From Sthenelais limicola (lineage: Eukaryota > Annelida > Polychaeta > Phyllodocida > Sigalionidae), in assembly GCA_942159475.1 (NCBI GenBank), contig OW804094.1, positions 18,705,067 through 18,769,066 of the forward strand: DNA of 64,000 nt, given 5' to 3'. Below, piece by piece: positions 1-8,455 of the stretch. Below the pieces are notes generated by a model. It ran no database searches, was not told where the DNA came from, and was given only the letters and a program-made list of their open reading frames with translations. The position numbers and the translations under genes are program-made. The first letter of the stretch is position 1, and each line of letters begins with the position of its first letter.

Positions 1-124
1 TCTTAGCTACGGAACTGGAAGTGTAGATGCCGCAAGTGCCGCGACGGAAATAGTTTTTTTCTACCTCTTTTACACGCGAACACCCAATCTCGGAAGCGAC
101 GTATTGGTGAGGAGGTTAGATAAA

Positions 125-348
125 GGGTCAGATTTTCAGAAAATGTACAATTCGCCTTCACTTATCCTCTCAAATAACCCACATTTGAGACAAAAATGAG
201 CTTCAAAATGCAGTTTAACGTAACAGAACTGATACTTTAAATCAATGCAATACCAAATATACTCAGATATACCCGGTGTTCTTCATTTTTCAGCTTAATT
301 TAGGAGAATTTCCTAAATGTGTAGAGCATTTTCTGAAAATCTGACCCA
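125..348 (-). repeat. MITE-A copy 1
   Basis: First of a family whose consensus is about 237 bp, flanked by TA, with inverted ends starting TGGGTCAGATTTTCAGAAAA. Orientation is called + when the left end runs into AATTGGCAGC and the right end is preceded by GGTGAAGGCG. This copy is reversed and has lost about 11 bp just inside its right terminal repeat. Confidence 0.85.
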
Positions 349-649
349 TATAGAACTTTTATTCTCAAGTTGAAAAATACAAGGAAAAGGGCAACAGATT
401 CTACACAGTAGATCTCCCATCCTACCCTAAATTATATAAATTAAGGTATTACATCATTTCATCATCTTCATTGGAAATACTTGAATAAAGTTATTACGTC
501 ATTGAACAACATTTCCTGAAGTTCATTTAGTTAGATTTAGGTAAGTTGCGTTCTCCGATTAACTGATTACCAAGTTTCTAGAAATCCCTTGATTAATTAA
601 TTGATTAAGTATACGCTTTTTGATTAATTGATAGATTAAGAGAGAGATG
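349..649. other. No gene seen
   Basis: AT-rich sequence between a MITE-A and a MITE-B. Only short chance ORFs are present, without recognisable domains or codon bias. Confidence 0.6.
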
Positions 650-915
650 TGTGATGTGTTCAAGGAAAATGAGTCACAAGTCGCGAAAAAGTGATTTTGA
701 GATAATATCCTATTTGGGATCAAGCCGATTCCAATGATTGTAAACATTAGGACATTTAATAAGTATATTCTTGAAAACAATAAGTTTACGATATCTCTGG
801 GTGGACAATTACTAAGAAAAGTAGCTAAATATACTCTACAGTATAAGATTGGAAGTGCGTAGATACATTTAATAGACGATCTTGGAATTTAGTACATGTA
901 TTTCATGTACTGACT
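650..915 (+). repeat. MITE-B copy 1, right end lost
   Basis: MITE-B consensus is about 407 bp, flanked by TA, with ends starting TGTGATGTGTTTCAGGAAAA followed by TGAGTCACAAGTCGC. Orientation + means the left end runs into GATTTTGAGATATCATC. Here the left end and the middle are recognisable, but no right inverted repeat is found. Confidence 0.75.
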
Positions 916-2220
916 GAGATATTGAATAATGGAATGCTTGTAAGATTTGAGCTGTCGTCGTCTGTTAACTTTTTCAATTTATATTGATGTACTGCATTGT
1001 ATTGTAAAATAGTAGCACTAAATTAAATGAATAAGTCAGAGGGAGTCGATGTTGGTTGTTCAAATCTGGCAAAGCAAGGCCAAAAGCCCATTTTATTGAC
1101 ATGTTCAGGAATATAAACCTTACAGGAATCAGGAATCATCACGTGGTAAAGCCCACTTGGGGAAATAAAAGAACATGTTAAAATACTCATTTAACTACTC
1201 ATACATTGATTAAATCAAGTGTATGTGTTATTTAGTTAATAGAAAATGATGTAAGATGAAAGTTTATCTAACTTAAAACTAAAAGGTGAAGATTATATGT
1301 AAAATAAAGGGAATTAAAACTAACTATTGAAATAAAACATGGTTGACATGTTCCCTAAATGAATAGGTATCCCCCCTTCATCATATTTGACCTGATTCCA
1401 CTTGTGGAGGAAAACATTCCAACCTATAATATGCTTCAAAACAACAGAGATTATCAGGAGTATGATAACTCCTTTGTTGAGAAGAATAGACCATTACATT
1501 ACGTTTTGTCATGCTTATATAATGTTCTCTTAAACGAACTAGATAATATTTAACAGAGTAATACTCATTTAAAAGTATATGTTTAAATGATTTAGATTAT
1601 AAAGGTACTTCAAGTCTCATGTAATTCAGAACATACTGTAATCTCATAGAGTAAACAAGGGAACGCTCACGTAACCCAATGCCAGTCTCCCTCATAACCA
1701 GAATGAAATGCTCTGTTGATATAAACTTTACCTGTATGAACCATAGAATGTATTCAGTTAAAGCCTGATCGGAAATGTAGATAATTACTTTCAACAACAT
1801 AATAATTTAGAAACATTTATGCACTTGAAAACAACACGATTTTAGTGTATATTACCTTCTAAAATGAGATTTATATATATATTCTAAAAATCAGTCAAAA
1901 AAGGTCACTTTTTAACAGTATAATATGACCTATCTTGTGATTGGGCCTATGTTACCAATATGAATTGCTTTTTCTTAATGCTAAACAATAATAATATGAA
2001 CTGAAAGCGGAATATCCAATGGTATACGTGTAAGAGCACGACGCAATCACATTGATAATCTGTTTATTGTTTTTAATACATTGTTTTTAGTAAAATGTTT
2101 CTTATATAGACATGTATAGAGTTGTAAAGTATATTACAATGTACTGAGCATATCAAAGTCATTATATATTTGAAATGTGTATTTTTCTTGATTAAATTTC
2201 CTTTTTTGTATTATAATGTA
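916..2220. other. No gene seen
   Basis: About 1.3 kb of AT-rich DNA. The ORFs at 1359-1553 and 1597-1800 (64 and 67 codons) have no domain, signal or conserved motif that supports coding. No inverted or tandem repeat stands out by eye. Confidence 0.55.
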
Positions 2221-2222
2221 TA

Positions 2223-2290
2223 ATATAGTGCCATGCCTTAAGCTGAAATGTATTTTTGTTGTCCTGAATAAACATAATTAAAAATCAAAA
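2223..2290 (+). repeat. Non-LTR-like 3' tail fragment (copy 1)
   Basis: The motif TTGTTGTCCTGAATAAACA followed by an A-rich stretch recurs at 52136-52245 (there TTGTTGTCCTAAATAAACA). A shared end with AATAAA and an A-rich tail suggests the 3' terminus of a LINE or SINE. No coding part is recognised next to it. Confidence 0.4.
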
Positions 2291-2539
2291 TCATTCCTTC
2301 CCACCCCCGCATGGTGAATAATGATCAACAGGTATATTAATACTGGGGCATTAGTGACATGTTATTGCAATACCAATAATAACTAATAGAGAGTGAAATT
2401 ACCTTGTTTACCACTATTGACACCCACACACTATGCAGGCAGTCCAAATGCACTCAATGCCCCTTTCTCTCTCTCCCCAATAACGGATGGCCGACTCTCA
2501 TGTACGTTTGCTATGACGTCATATATGACGTGGTCAGCG

Positions 2540-2742
2540 TTCATCTCGGTAAGTAGGTAAGCCTGGAGCAAGAGAGATAGCAGGGATAGAGAGAAAGAGA
2601 GTAGAGAGAGAGGGGGCAGAGAGAGAGGGGGCAGAGAGAGAAGGAGAGGGAGAGAGATGGCAGAGAGAGAGAAAGCAGAAAGAGAGAGAGAGAGAGAGAG
2701 AGCAGAAAGAGAGACATGGCAGAGAGAGAGCAGAGAGAGCAG
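2540..2742. repeat. GA-rich microsatellite
   Basis: Interrupted (GA)n and AGAGAGGGGGCAG runs over about 200 bp. It abuts MITE-A copy 2 and has replaced that copy's left terminal repeat. The Leu/Ser-rich ORF on the minus strand here is a translation of the repeat. Confidence 0.85.
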
Positions 2743-2911
2743 ATATCCCACATTTAAGACAAAAATGAGCTTCAAAATGCAGTTTAACATAACAGAACTG
2801 ATACTTTAAATCATTGCGATACCAAATATACTCAAATATACCCGGTATTTATCATTTTTTAGCCTAACTTAGCCTAATTTCCTAAATGCGTAGAGCTGCC
2901 AATTGTACATT
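2743..2911 (-). repeat. MITE-A copy 2, left part (target of the LTR element)
   Basis: Reversed MITE-A lacking its left terminal repeat. It is cut after AATTGTACATT inside its right terminal repeat. The remaining ATTTTCTGAAATCTGACCC lies 10.26 kb away, immediately after the 3' LTR. Confidence 0.85.
2908..2911. repeat. Target-site duplication CATT, left
   Basis: The four bases before the 5' LTR match the four bases after the 3' LTR (13169-13172). Four bp is a usual duplication length for Ty3/gypsy integrases. Confidence 0.85.
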
Positions 2912-3717
2912 TGTAAAGTATGGAGGTCATTAATAAATTACTAATTGATTGTAATTAGGTAATTGGGATAGACCTATAATAATTAGATATGATTAGATAA
3001 TGAAAACATATTAAATGAGCCACTATGGTTTAAGCCTATACAATGATCACCTATCCTTACTAAGAGTTGTATAGCTCACATTGGAATGTGTTTGTGCATT
3101 GGTGTATGTAAATATAGATCAAGCCGGAGGCATGTTGGAACATGTCCCCGGACTTAAACCTGGTTGACAATATACATCTCACCCTGGATCACCGGGATAT
3201 GGGTTGTATCCTTCTGGCAACATGCGGTTGATCCCAGGTCACCTGATTCCCAACCAACTGGCACGGAGGAGAGGTAAAGGATCCAAGCACAAGGGCAGAA
3301 ATGTCACGTGTCCGGATCTAGTATGATCTGCCATGCATTAAGGGTACATGTGAACTTGTAAAGGTGACATCATCAGCATGCGCATATTGTGTCCTGTACT
3401 GGTAGTTATCACGTATTGGTTCTTGACTGAGAATATAAATAAAGCCTCCTGGCAACCCAGGAACACACAACCACTTCTACATTCAACCGTATACCATGTA
3501 GTTGGACTCCACATTATTTCTACACCCCAACCTATGGGGACTTCTATATTCTATTTGGTACAACTAGGACTGTACTGAAGATCAGCCAACTTAGCACCCT
3601 GGCAGCAATGGTTTCAGGCAGCCCCATTTGTATCAAGAGTTCTTTGGAATGGTTCCATCTCAATCACCAGTAATTAATTAGGACAATTAATTAAGGAACC
3701 AGACCAGGGACCTCACA
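2912..3717 (+). repeat. 5' LTR
   Basis: 806 bp with TG...CA ends. By direct reading it matches the 3' LTR at every position except A (3333) versus T (12784). It contains a TATA-like box at 3434-3441. The ORF at 3378-3578 lies wholly inside the LTR, recurs in the other LTR, and is not regarded as a gene. Confidence 0.97.
3434..3441 (+). promoter_or_regulatory. TATA-like box in LTR (overlaps AATAAA)
   Basis: TATAAATAAAG lies 277 bp before the LTR end. It reads both as a TATA box and, at 3438-3443, as a polyadenylation hexamer. Transcription would start about 30 bp downstream. The same site in the 3' LTR is at 12885-12892. U3/R/U5 limits cannot be set from sequence alone. Confidence 0.55.
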
Positions 3718-3721
3718 TAAA

Positions 3722-3732
3722 TGGCGACGAGG
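3722..3732 (+). other. Primer-binding site, tRNA-Ser(GCU) type
   Basis: TGGCGACGAGG begins 4 bp after the LTR. Its complement CCTCGTCG plus CCA is the 3' end of animal tRNA-Ser(GCU) as I recall it. This gives 11 matching bases, including the obligatory TGG. The spacing fits reverse-transcription priming. Confidence 0.75.
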
Positions 3733-3807
3733 TAATGGGATTTAACAGATAGGATAGATACATTTTCCTATGGAGTTAATTGGAAAGGAAACTTTTCAGC
3801 CCACGGA

Positions 3808-4146
3808 ATGGCAGAGAAAAGAGGCAGACGTTGGGACCTGGATGACCTCATGACAGAACTAGAGAACACCTCCAAGACCACAGACAGCAACAGTAAGTGT
3901 GAAAATATCCTTCAAACCATTGAGAGACGTCTGACAAAGATAGAGAAGAAACTGAATAATATTGAACTTCATTTTGGCCTTATTACAAGAAGAGAAAGAA
4001 CTGTTCCATCTGTTATTGAACCTTTCAAATTTGCAAGTCCAGTAAAAGAAGAAGTAAGCTCAGAAGAATATGCAAGGCGCATGAGAACTGTGAGATCAGA
4101 AATGAGAATAGAAGATAAATTGCCATCATCAGATGAGGAAAACTAA
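3808..4146 (+). CDS. Small coiled-coil ORF upstream of gag (unknown)
   Basis: 112 codons from ATG to TAA, ending 85 bp before gag and in a different frame. The protein is highly charged. Residues about 30-55 look like an amphipathic coiled coil (repeated I/L with E/K, near ERRLTKIEKKLNNIELHF). The tail is acidic and ends SSDEEN. No zinc finger, catalytic motif or membrane segment is visible. It is the first ORF on the genomic RNA, so it could be a leader protein, a separated gag N-terminus or a regulator. Most Ty3/gypsy elements start directly with gag. An in-frame open stretch with charged composition supports coding, but function is unknown. Confidence 0.6.
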   Translation: MAEKRGRRWDLDDLMTELENTSKTTDSNSKCENILQTIERRLTKIEKKLNNIELHFGLITRRERTVPSVIEPFKFASPVKEEVSSEEYARRMRTVRSEMRIEDKLPSSDEEN

Positions 4147-4231
4147 TCATAAAGAAAGGTCTACTGTATAACAGGGAAATCAGAATTGATAATAGAGACT
4201 GTATATTTGATCAATACAATCAAAATTCAAC

Positions 4232-5173
4232 ATGGATCCTTTACTACAAAAGAGAATCCAAGAGCAGGTTAGAAGGATTGGGGAATGTGATGGTAGAAAC
4301 AAGGAGGATGTCAAAAGATTCATTAAAGAGATTGATGCCTTGAAAACATGGACAGGGATACAAGATCACCATTTGATCCCTATCTTGGGGTACACATGTA
4401 AAGGGAATTTGAGGGATTCCATTCAGTCATTCATAGCAGCCCAACCAAGGGATCCGCAACATCCGGATCAGCTAGCCCCAATAACATGGGCTAGGGTAAA
4501 GCAGGAAATTGAGGCTAATTTCATGGAGGAGAATGAATATCTCTGCAGGAGACTAGAGATATCCTACATTAAACAAAGGCAATATGAATCAGTAAGAGAA
4601 TTTGCCCAAAGGTTTAGAGATATGGTAAACCAAGCCTATAGGCCGGGACAAGTGAATGATATTGTAAGAGAGCAACTGATATATCATTTTATAAATGGGC
4701 TCATGAATAGTGATATCCGCTTCATGACTCTGAGCGCTCGACCTCAGACTCTGGATTTGGCGATAACTAGGGCACTGGATATCTCCAACGCCCACAAGAT
4801 GAGTTCGATCGCGTCACAGAACTTCGCCGGACCTAGTTATCCGACTCAGACTACCCTGGATCGTCACGAGACCCCCATGGAAACCGCAGCAGTAGCTCCG
4901 CGAGCTCCTCGCCCTGCCCCGACCGGAGATCAAGGTGGGACAGGCGCGGCCAAGGAGAAGCAGTATACGCTTCGGGAGGATGTCGATTATCTAAAGCGAC
5001 AGTTCAAAGGTATTGACCGTAAAATGCAACGGTTCATGAAAGACGTAAAGGATGCAGTTGGAGGATCCACGGATCAAAAGAGGCCGAGTAGGTTTGGAGA
5101 TAAGCAAGTCTGCTTCGCGTGTCAAAAGGAAGGACATTTTGCACGCGAATGTCCAAACAAGCAGGGAAACTAG
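4232..5173 (+). CDS. gag: Gag polyprotein
   Basis: 313 codons. The protein would form the virus-like particle and bind genomic RNA. Residues about 1-200 are helical, capsid-like and Trp/Gln-containing, resembling retrotransposon gag domains. A Pro/Ala-rich linker follows. Near the C-terminus a basic segment precedes a single CCHC zinc knuckle, CFACQKEGHFARECPN (C-x2-C-x4-H-x4-C), typical of nucleocapsid. The stop TAG at 5171-5173 directly follows the slippery heptamer at 5164-5170, so a fraction of ribosomes should continue into pol. The start is the first ATG of the open frame. No disruption is seen. Confidence 0.93.
   Translation: MDPLLQKRIQEQVRRIGECDGRNKEDVKRFIKEIDALKTWTGIQDHHLIPILGYTCKGNLRDSIQSFIAAQPRDPQHPDQLAPITWARVKQEIEANFMEENEYLCRRLEISYIKQRQYESVREFAQRFRDMVNQAYRPGQVNDIVREQLIYHFINGLMNSDIRFMTLSARPQTLDLAITRALDISNAHKMSSIASQNFAGPSYPTQTTLDRHETPMETAAVAPRAPRPAPTGDQGGTGAAKEKQYTLREDVDYLKRQFKGIDRKMQRFMKDVKDAVGGSTDQKRPSRFGDKQVCFACQKEGHFARECPNKQGN
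5164..5170 (+). other. -1 ribosomal frameshift site GGGAAAC
   Basis: In the gag frame the sequence reads G GGA AAC then TAG, a textbook X XXY YYZ heptamer. pol is open in exactly the -1 frame from here (next codon 5170-5172). A short downstream stem (TTGTG/CACAA near 5204-5220) is weak. A stimulatory pseudoknot was not resolved by eye. Confidence 0.85.
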
Positions 5174-6453
5174 GAGGACCTGTGTCACTGAGGCGGCCAT
5201 CAATTGTGATCGAGGCACAAGACGTCAGTGTGACCGCCCTCGTTGACACAGGGTCAACATGTTCTCTCATGAGTGAGCAACTATTTTCTCTTATTTGTAA
5301 ACGATCGCATAGACAACCTATAACCTATTATACACCAGGACTGTGTGGTGTATCTGGACAGAGACTAGAGGTAGTAGGAAAGACTGTATTGCCACTAAAT
5401 TGTTGTCCCGATATAGATGTAGTGGTGGTGAGAGAATTGCCTCACGATTTTATTATTGGGAATGATTATCTTGAACGTCACGGAGGAGTTGTGAACTACA
5501 TAACAAAGAAAGTAACTATTGATGGAAAAGAACATTCTTATGTCGGTGCTTCCATGGTACCGGTGGTTTACTCTTGTGCGGTGGTAGACTGGGAAGGGCG
5601 CTACCCGGAGGTATTCTCGACTCTTAAGGAACCGCTGGGACGCGTCTCGACTAGGTGTGCCATTGACACGGGAGAACACTTACCGTTTCGCATGAAAGCC
5701 TACCGTACTCCCCTGACCAAGAGAAAGGTAATCGAGGAAACTTTGGAAGAAATGTTGAAAGATGGTGTAGTAGAACCATCGAAATCCCCTTGGGCATCAC
5801 CCGTGACACTGGTGCCTAAGAAAGGGGGAGAGCAGCGTTTCTGTATTGACTACCGGAAGTTAAATTCTTATACAAAGAAAGACAGTTATCCACTTCCGGT
5901 AATACAAGATATTTTTGATCAGTTGGGAGGGTGTAACCTATTTACGACCCTCGATCTTAAAAGTGGGTATTGGCAAGTGCCAATGGATGAAGCATCAAAG
6001 GAGAAGACAGCATTCATAACTCACAAAGGTCTGTACCAGTTTAATGTCATGCCATTTGGACTGTGTAATGCACCAGCTGTATTCCAGCGATTGATGAATG
6101 AAATTCTATATGATGTGCTCGGACGTTTTGCAATGGTCTACTTAGACGATGTAGTTATATATAGCAAAACAAAGGAGGAGCACAAGGAACATGTGTCGGC
6201 AGTGCTTGAACGCCTATTGGAGGCCGGTGTCAAATTGAAGAAATCAAAATGTACATTTGCAGCGAGAGAGGTCAAACTTCTGGGCTATATTGTGACACCA
6301 GAAGGAATAGCAGCTGACCCAGATAAAGTACGCGCCATTGAACAGTTAGAGGAACCAAAGACTGTCACAGAGGTGCGTAGTTTCATAGGCATGGCGTCCT
6401 ATTATAGACAATGTATTAAAAAACTTCGCAACAATTGCTGCTCCCCTGAATGA
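5170..6453 (+). CDS. pol: Pol, protease and reverse transcriptase part (ends at frameshift)
   Basis: Read in the -1 frame from the slippery site. The aspartic protease active site is ALVDTGSTCSL (DTG at 5245-5253). The reverse transcriptase follows: PLP and LDLKSGYWQVPM motifs, MPFGLCNAPAVFQRLM, and the catalytic YLDD at 6139-6150, then LLGYIVTPEGI of the thumb/connection. These are Ty3/gypsy signatures. The frame runs out at TGA 6451-6453, shortly after the expected RT-RNase H junction, because of an extra base in the A-run at 6418-6423. Protease cuts the polyprotein. RT copies RNA to DNA in the particle. Confidence 0.94.
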   Translation, partial: LGGPVSLRRPSIVIEAQDVSVTALVDTGSTCSLMSEQLFSLICKRSHRQPITYYTPGLCGVSGQRLEVVGKTVLPLNCCPDIDVVVVRELPHDFIIGNDYLERHGGVVNYITKKVTIDGKEHSYVGASMVPVVYSCAVVDWEGRYPEVFSTLKEPLGRVSTRCAIDTGEHLPFRMKAYRTPLTKRKVIEETLEEMLKDGVVEPSKSPWASPVTLVPKKGGEQRFCIDYRKLNSYTKKDSYPLPVIQDIFDQLGGCNLFTTLDLKSGYWQVPMDEASKEKTAFITHKGLYQFNVMPFGLCNAPAVFQRLMNEILYDVLGRFAMVYLDDVVIYSKTKEEHKEHVSAVLERLLEAGVKLKKSKCTFAAREVKLLGYIVTPEGIAADPDKVRAIEQLEEPKTVTEVRSFIGMASYYRQCIKKLRNNCCSPE

Positions 6454-8455
6454 GTTAACAAAGAAACGTGCAACATTTAAATGGACACCCGAATGTACGG
6501 AATCGTTCAACAAATTGAAAGAAGCATTGTGCGGACAGGAGATAATGGCTGTCCCGGACCTGACGCAGCCATACATCTTGTATACGGATGCTTCGAATGT
6601 CGCTGTAGGGGGCGTGTTGGTTCAGGAGAGGGACGGAGTCGAACGAGTGATACAGTACGTTTCGAAGAAACTAAACTCTAGCGAGAAGAAGTGGTCTACC
6701 ATCGAGAAAGAGGCCTGGGCGATAATCTATTGCCTGAAGAAATTGAGAACATATCTGTATTCCGCTCGCTTTGTCATCCGGACGGATCATAAACCATTGA
6801 AGAGTCTATTTCTAAGTGAGGTAGCTAACACCAGAGTACAGAGATGGGCAGTATTGTTAGCAGAGCACGGAGCACCGATCGAGCACCGAAAAGGGAAAGA
6901 CAATGTCCGGGCCGATATGCTTTCAAGATTGACACCACCGGAAGTATGCATATTAGACACATGTGTGAATTGGATCAAACCCGAGGAAGATGATGCCGAA
7001 GAAGAAGGCGTGTCTATTCCTTGGGATGGAGATGGCCTTAAAATTGATGAGGTCATAACTGAACAGAAAACTATGGCCGAATATACCGCAGCGCTAGAAG
7101 GAGATGAGCGCTACAACTTATGTAAAGGGCTTTTGTATGATGTCACAGAAGAAAATCAACTAACACCGTACCCGAGGTTGGTACTCCCGCCCTCGTGCCG
7201 GTGGCGTGTCATCCGACGCACGCACACTGAAGTAGGTCATCAAGGAGTCTCTAAAACACTATGGAGACTAAAGGAGGCTTACAAATGGCCGGGAATGAGG
7301 AAACAGATCAAAACTGTCCTAGCCAAGTGTGCCCACTGTGCCATTAAACGCGATACCCAACAACATGCAGCGCCAGGAGAGATGCCTATTGCAACTTATC
7401 CTTTTCAAATCATTGGCATGGATTTGACAGGCCCTTTTCAACGTTCAGATAATGGAAATCGATATATACTGACTGTTATTGATCACTGCAGTGGGTGGGT
7501 CGAAATGAAGCCCATTCCTTCAAAACATGAGGAAAATGTCTTCAACTACTTAGACCGAGAATTGGTTCCACGGTATGGCACGCCGGAGGTCATTATTACG
7601 GACCAGGGAGGAGAATTCAATGGCCATGTCATAACAGAATATATGAAGAGCTTAGGAATTGACCACCGCCGGACTTCCCCGTACCACCCACACTCTAACG
7701 GCCGTACGGAACGCGCACATAGGTCAATCAAGCAGATAATCAGGTCATTAGTGCAAGGTCAGAATAGTCGATGGGAGCAGGAGCTTGGTCACGCGCTCCT
7801 GGCTCATAGGATATCTACATCAGTAACTACCGGTTACACGCCCTATTTTCTCCTATATGGGCGTCGGGCAAGGATACCGCTCAGCTCCATGTTGAGAAGA
7901 GTGCCTGGGGATGATCCCACGGTAGTGAGTGATCGGTTGGATACCTTGGCAACAGCCTTACAGGATGCAGCCCGTAATACATCCGAGTCACGTACATATA
8001 ACACAAAGAGGTTACAGGAAAAAGCATCTAAGGTACAGATACAGCCCGGAGACACCGTGGTTGTAAAGAACACACGTCATCAGGCTTTTGATTCCGGGTG
8101 GTTACCGCAGTACGAGGTCACTCGGGTCACCGGTCCCGTGATATGGTGTCGTCATCAACTGACAGGCAAAATGAAGATCGTCAATCGGTGCAGGGTATAT
8201 CCTGTGGCGAGGGACATCGTTTGGGACATTCCTATTCCACCTCGGAGGGAACCCAAACCTACTCGACCCTACCTGCCCAGAGCAGCCAAGGAGCGCAACC
8301 CGCCTCGGTACGAAGACGATCCCGACTGGACACCTGTGTTGCCTAGAACGGTTCAGAAGAGAGGACATTCTGAAACAGAAACAGATACAAAGGCGGAGAT
8401 AGAGCCTGAAGGAAAGAGACAATGCATTGGATGCATTGGTCCTTGTGTCTGCTAA
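6422..8455 (+). CDS. pol: Pol, RNase H and integrase part
   Basis: Continues pol in the next frame. RNase H shows YILYTDASNVAVGG (first Asp), STIEKEAWAI (Glu) and RTDHKPL (Asp). Integrase has an HHCC zinc domain (HTEVGHQG to CAHC), then a catalytic triad in GMDLTGP, TDQGGEF and NGRTERAHR. The second Asp and the Glu are separated by 35 residues (D-35-E). A C-terminal GPY/F-like module lies around TGPVIWCRH. The last 34 bp overlap the env start. Every catalytic residue is present. The only defect is the separation from the RT frame upstream. Confidence 0.94.
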   Translation, partial: NFATIAAPLNELTKKRATFKWTPECTESFNKLKEALCGQEIMAVPDLTQPYILYTDASNVAVGGVLVQERDGVERVIQYVSKKLNSSEKKWSTIEKEAWAIIYCLKKLRTYLYSARFVIRTDHKPLKSLFLSEVANTRVQRWAVLLAEHGAPIEHRKGKDNVRADMLSRLTPPEVCILDTCVNWIKPEEDDAEEEGVSIPWDGDGLKIDEVITEQKTMAEYTAALEGDERYNLCKGLLYDVTEENQLTPYPRLVLPPSCRWRVIRRTHTEVGHQGVSKTLWRLKEAYKWPGMRKQIKTVLAKCAHCAIKRDTQQHAAPGEMPIATYPFQIIGMDLTGPFQRSDNGNRYILTVIDHCSGWVEMKPIPSKHEENVFNYLDRELVPRYGTPEVIITDQGGEFNGHVITEYMKSLGIDHRRTSPYHPHSNGRTERAHRSIKQIIRSLVQGQNSRWEQELGHALLAHRISTSVTTGYTPYFLLYGRRARIPLSSMLRRVPGDDPTVVSDRLDTLATALQDAARNTSESRTYNTKRLQEKASKVQIQPGDTVVVKNTRHQAFDSGWLPQYEVTRVTGPVIWCRHQLTGKMKIVNRCRVYPVARDIVWDIPIPPRREPKPTRPYLPRAAKERNPPRYEDDPDWTPVLPRTVQKRGHSETETDTKAEIEPEGKRQCIGCIGPCVC

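Noticed and set aside
3378..3578. 66-codon ORF present twice (also 12829-13029)
   Set aside because: It is identical because it lies in both LTRs, and it crosses the TATA region. No evidence that it is a protein.
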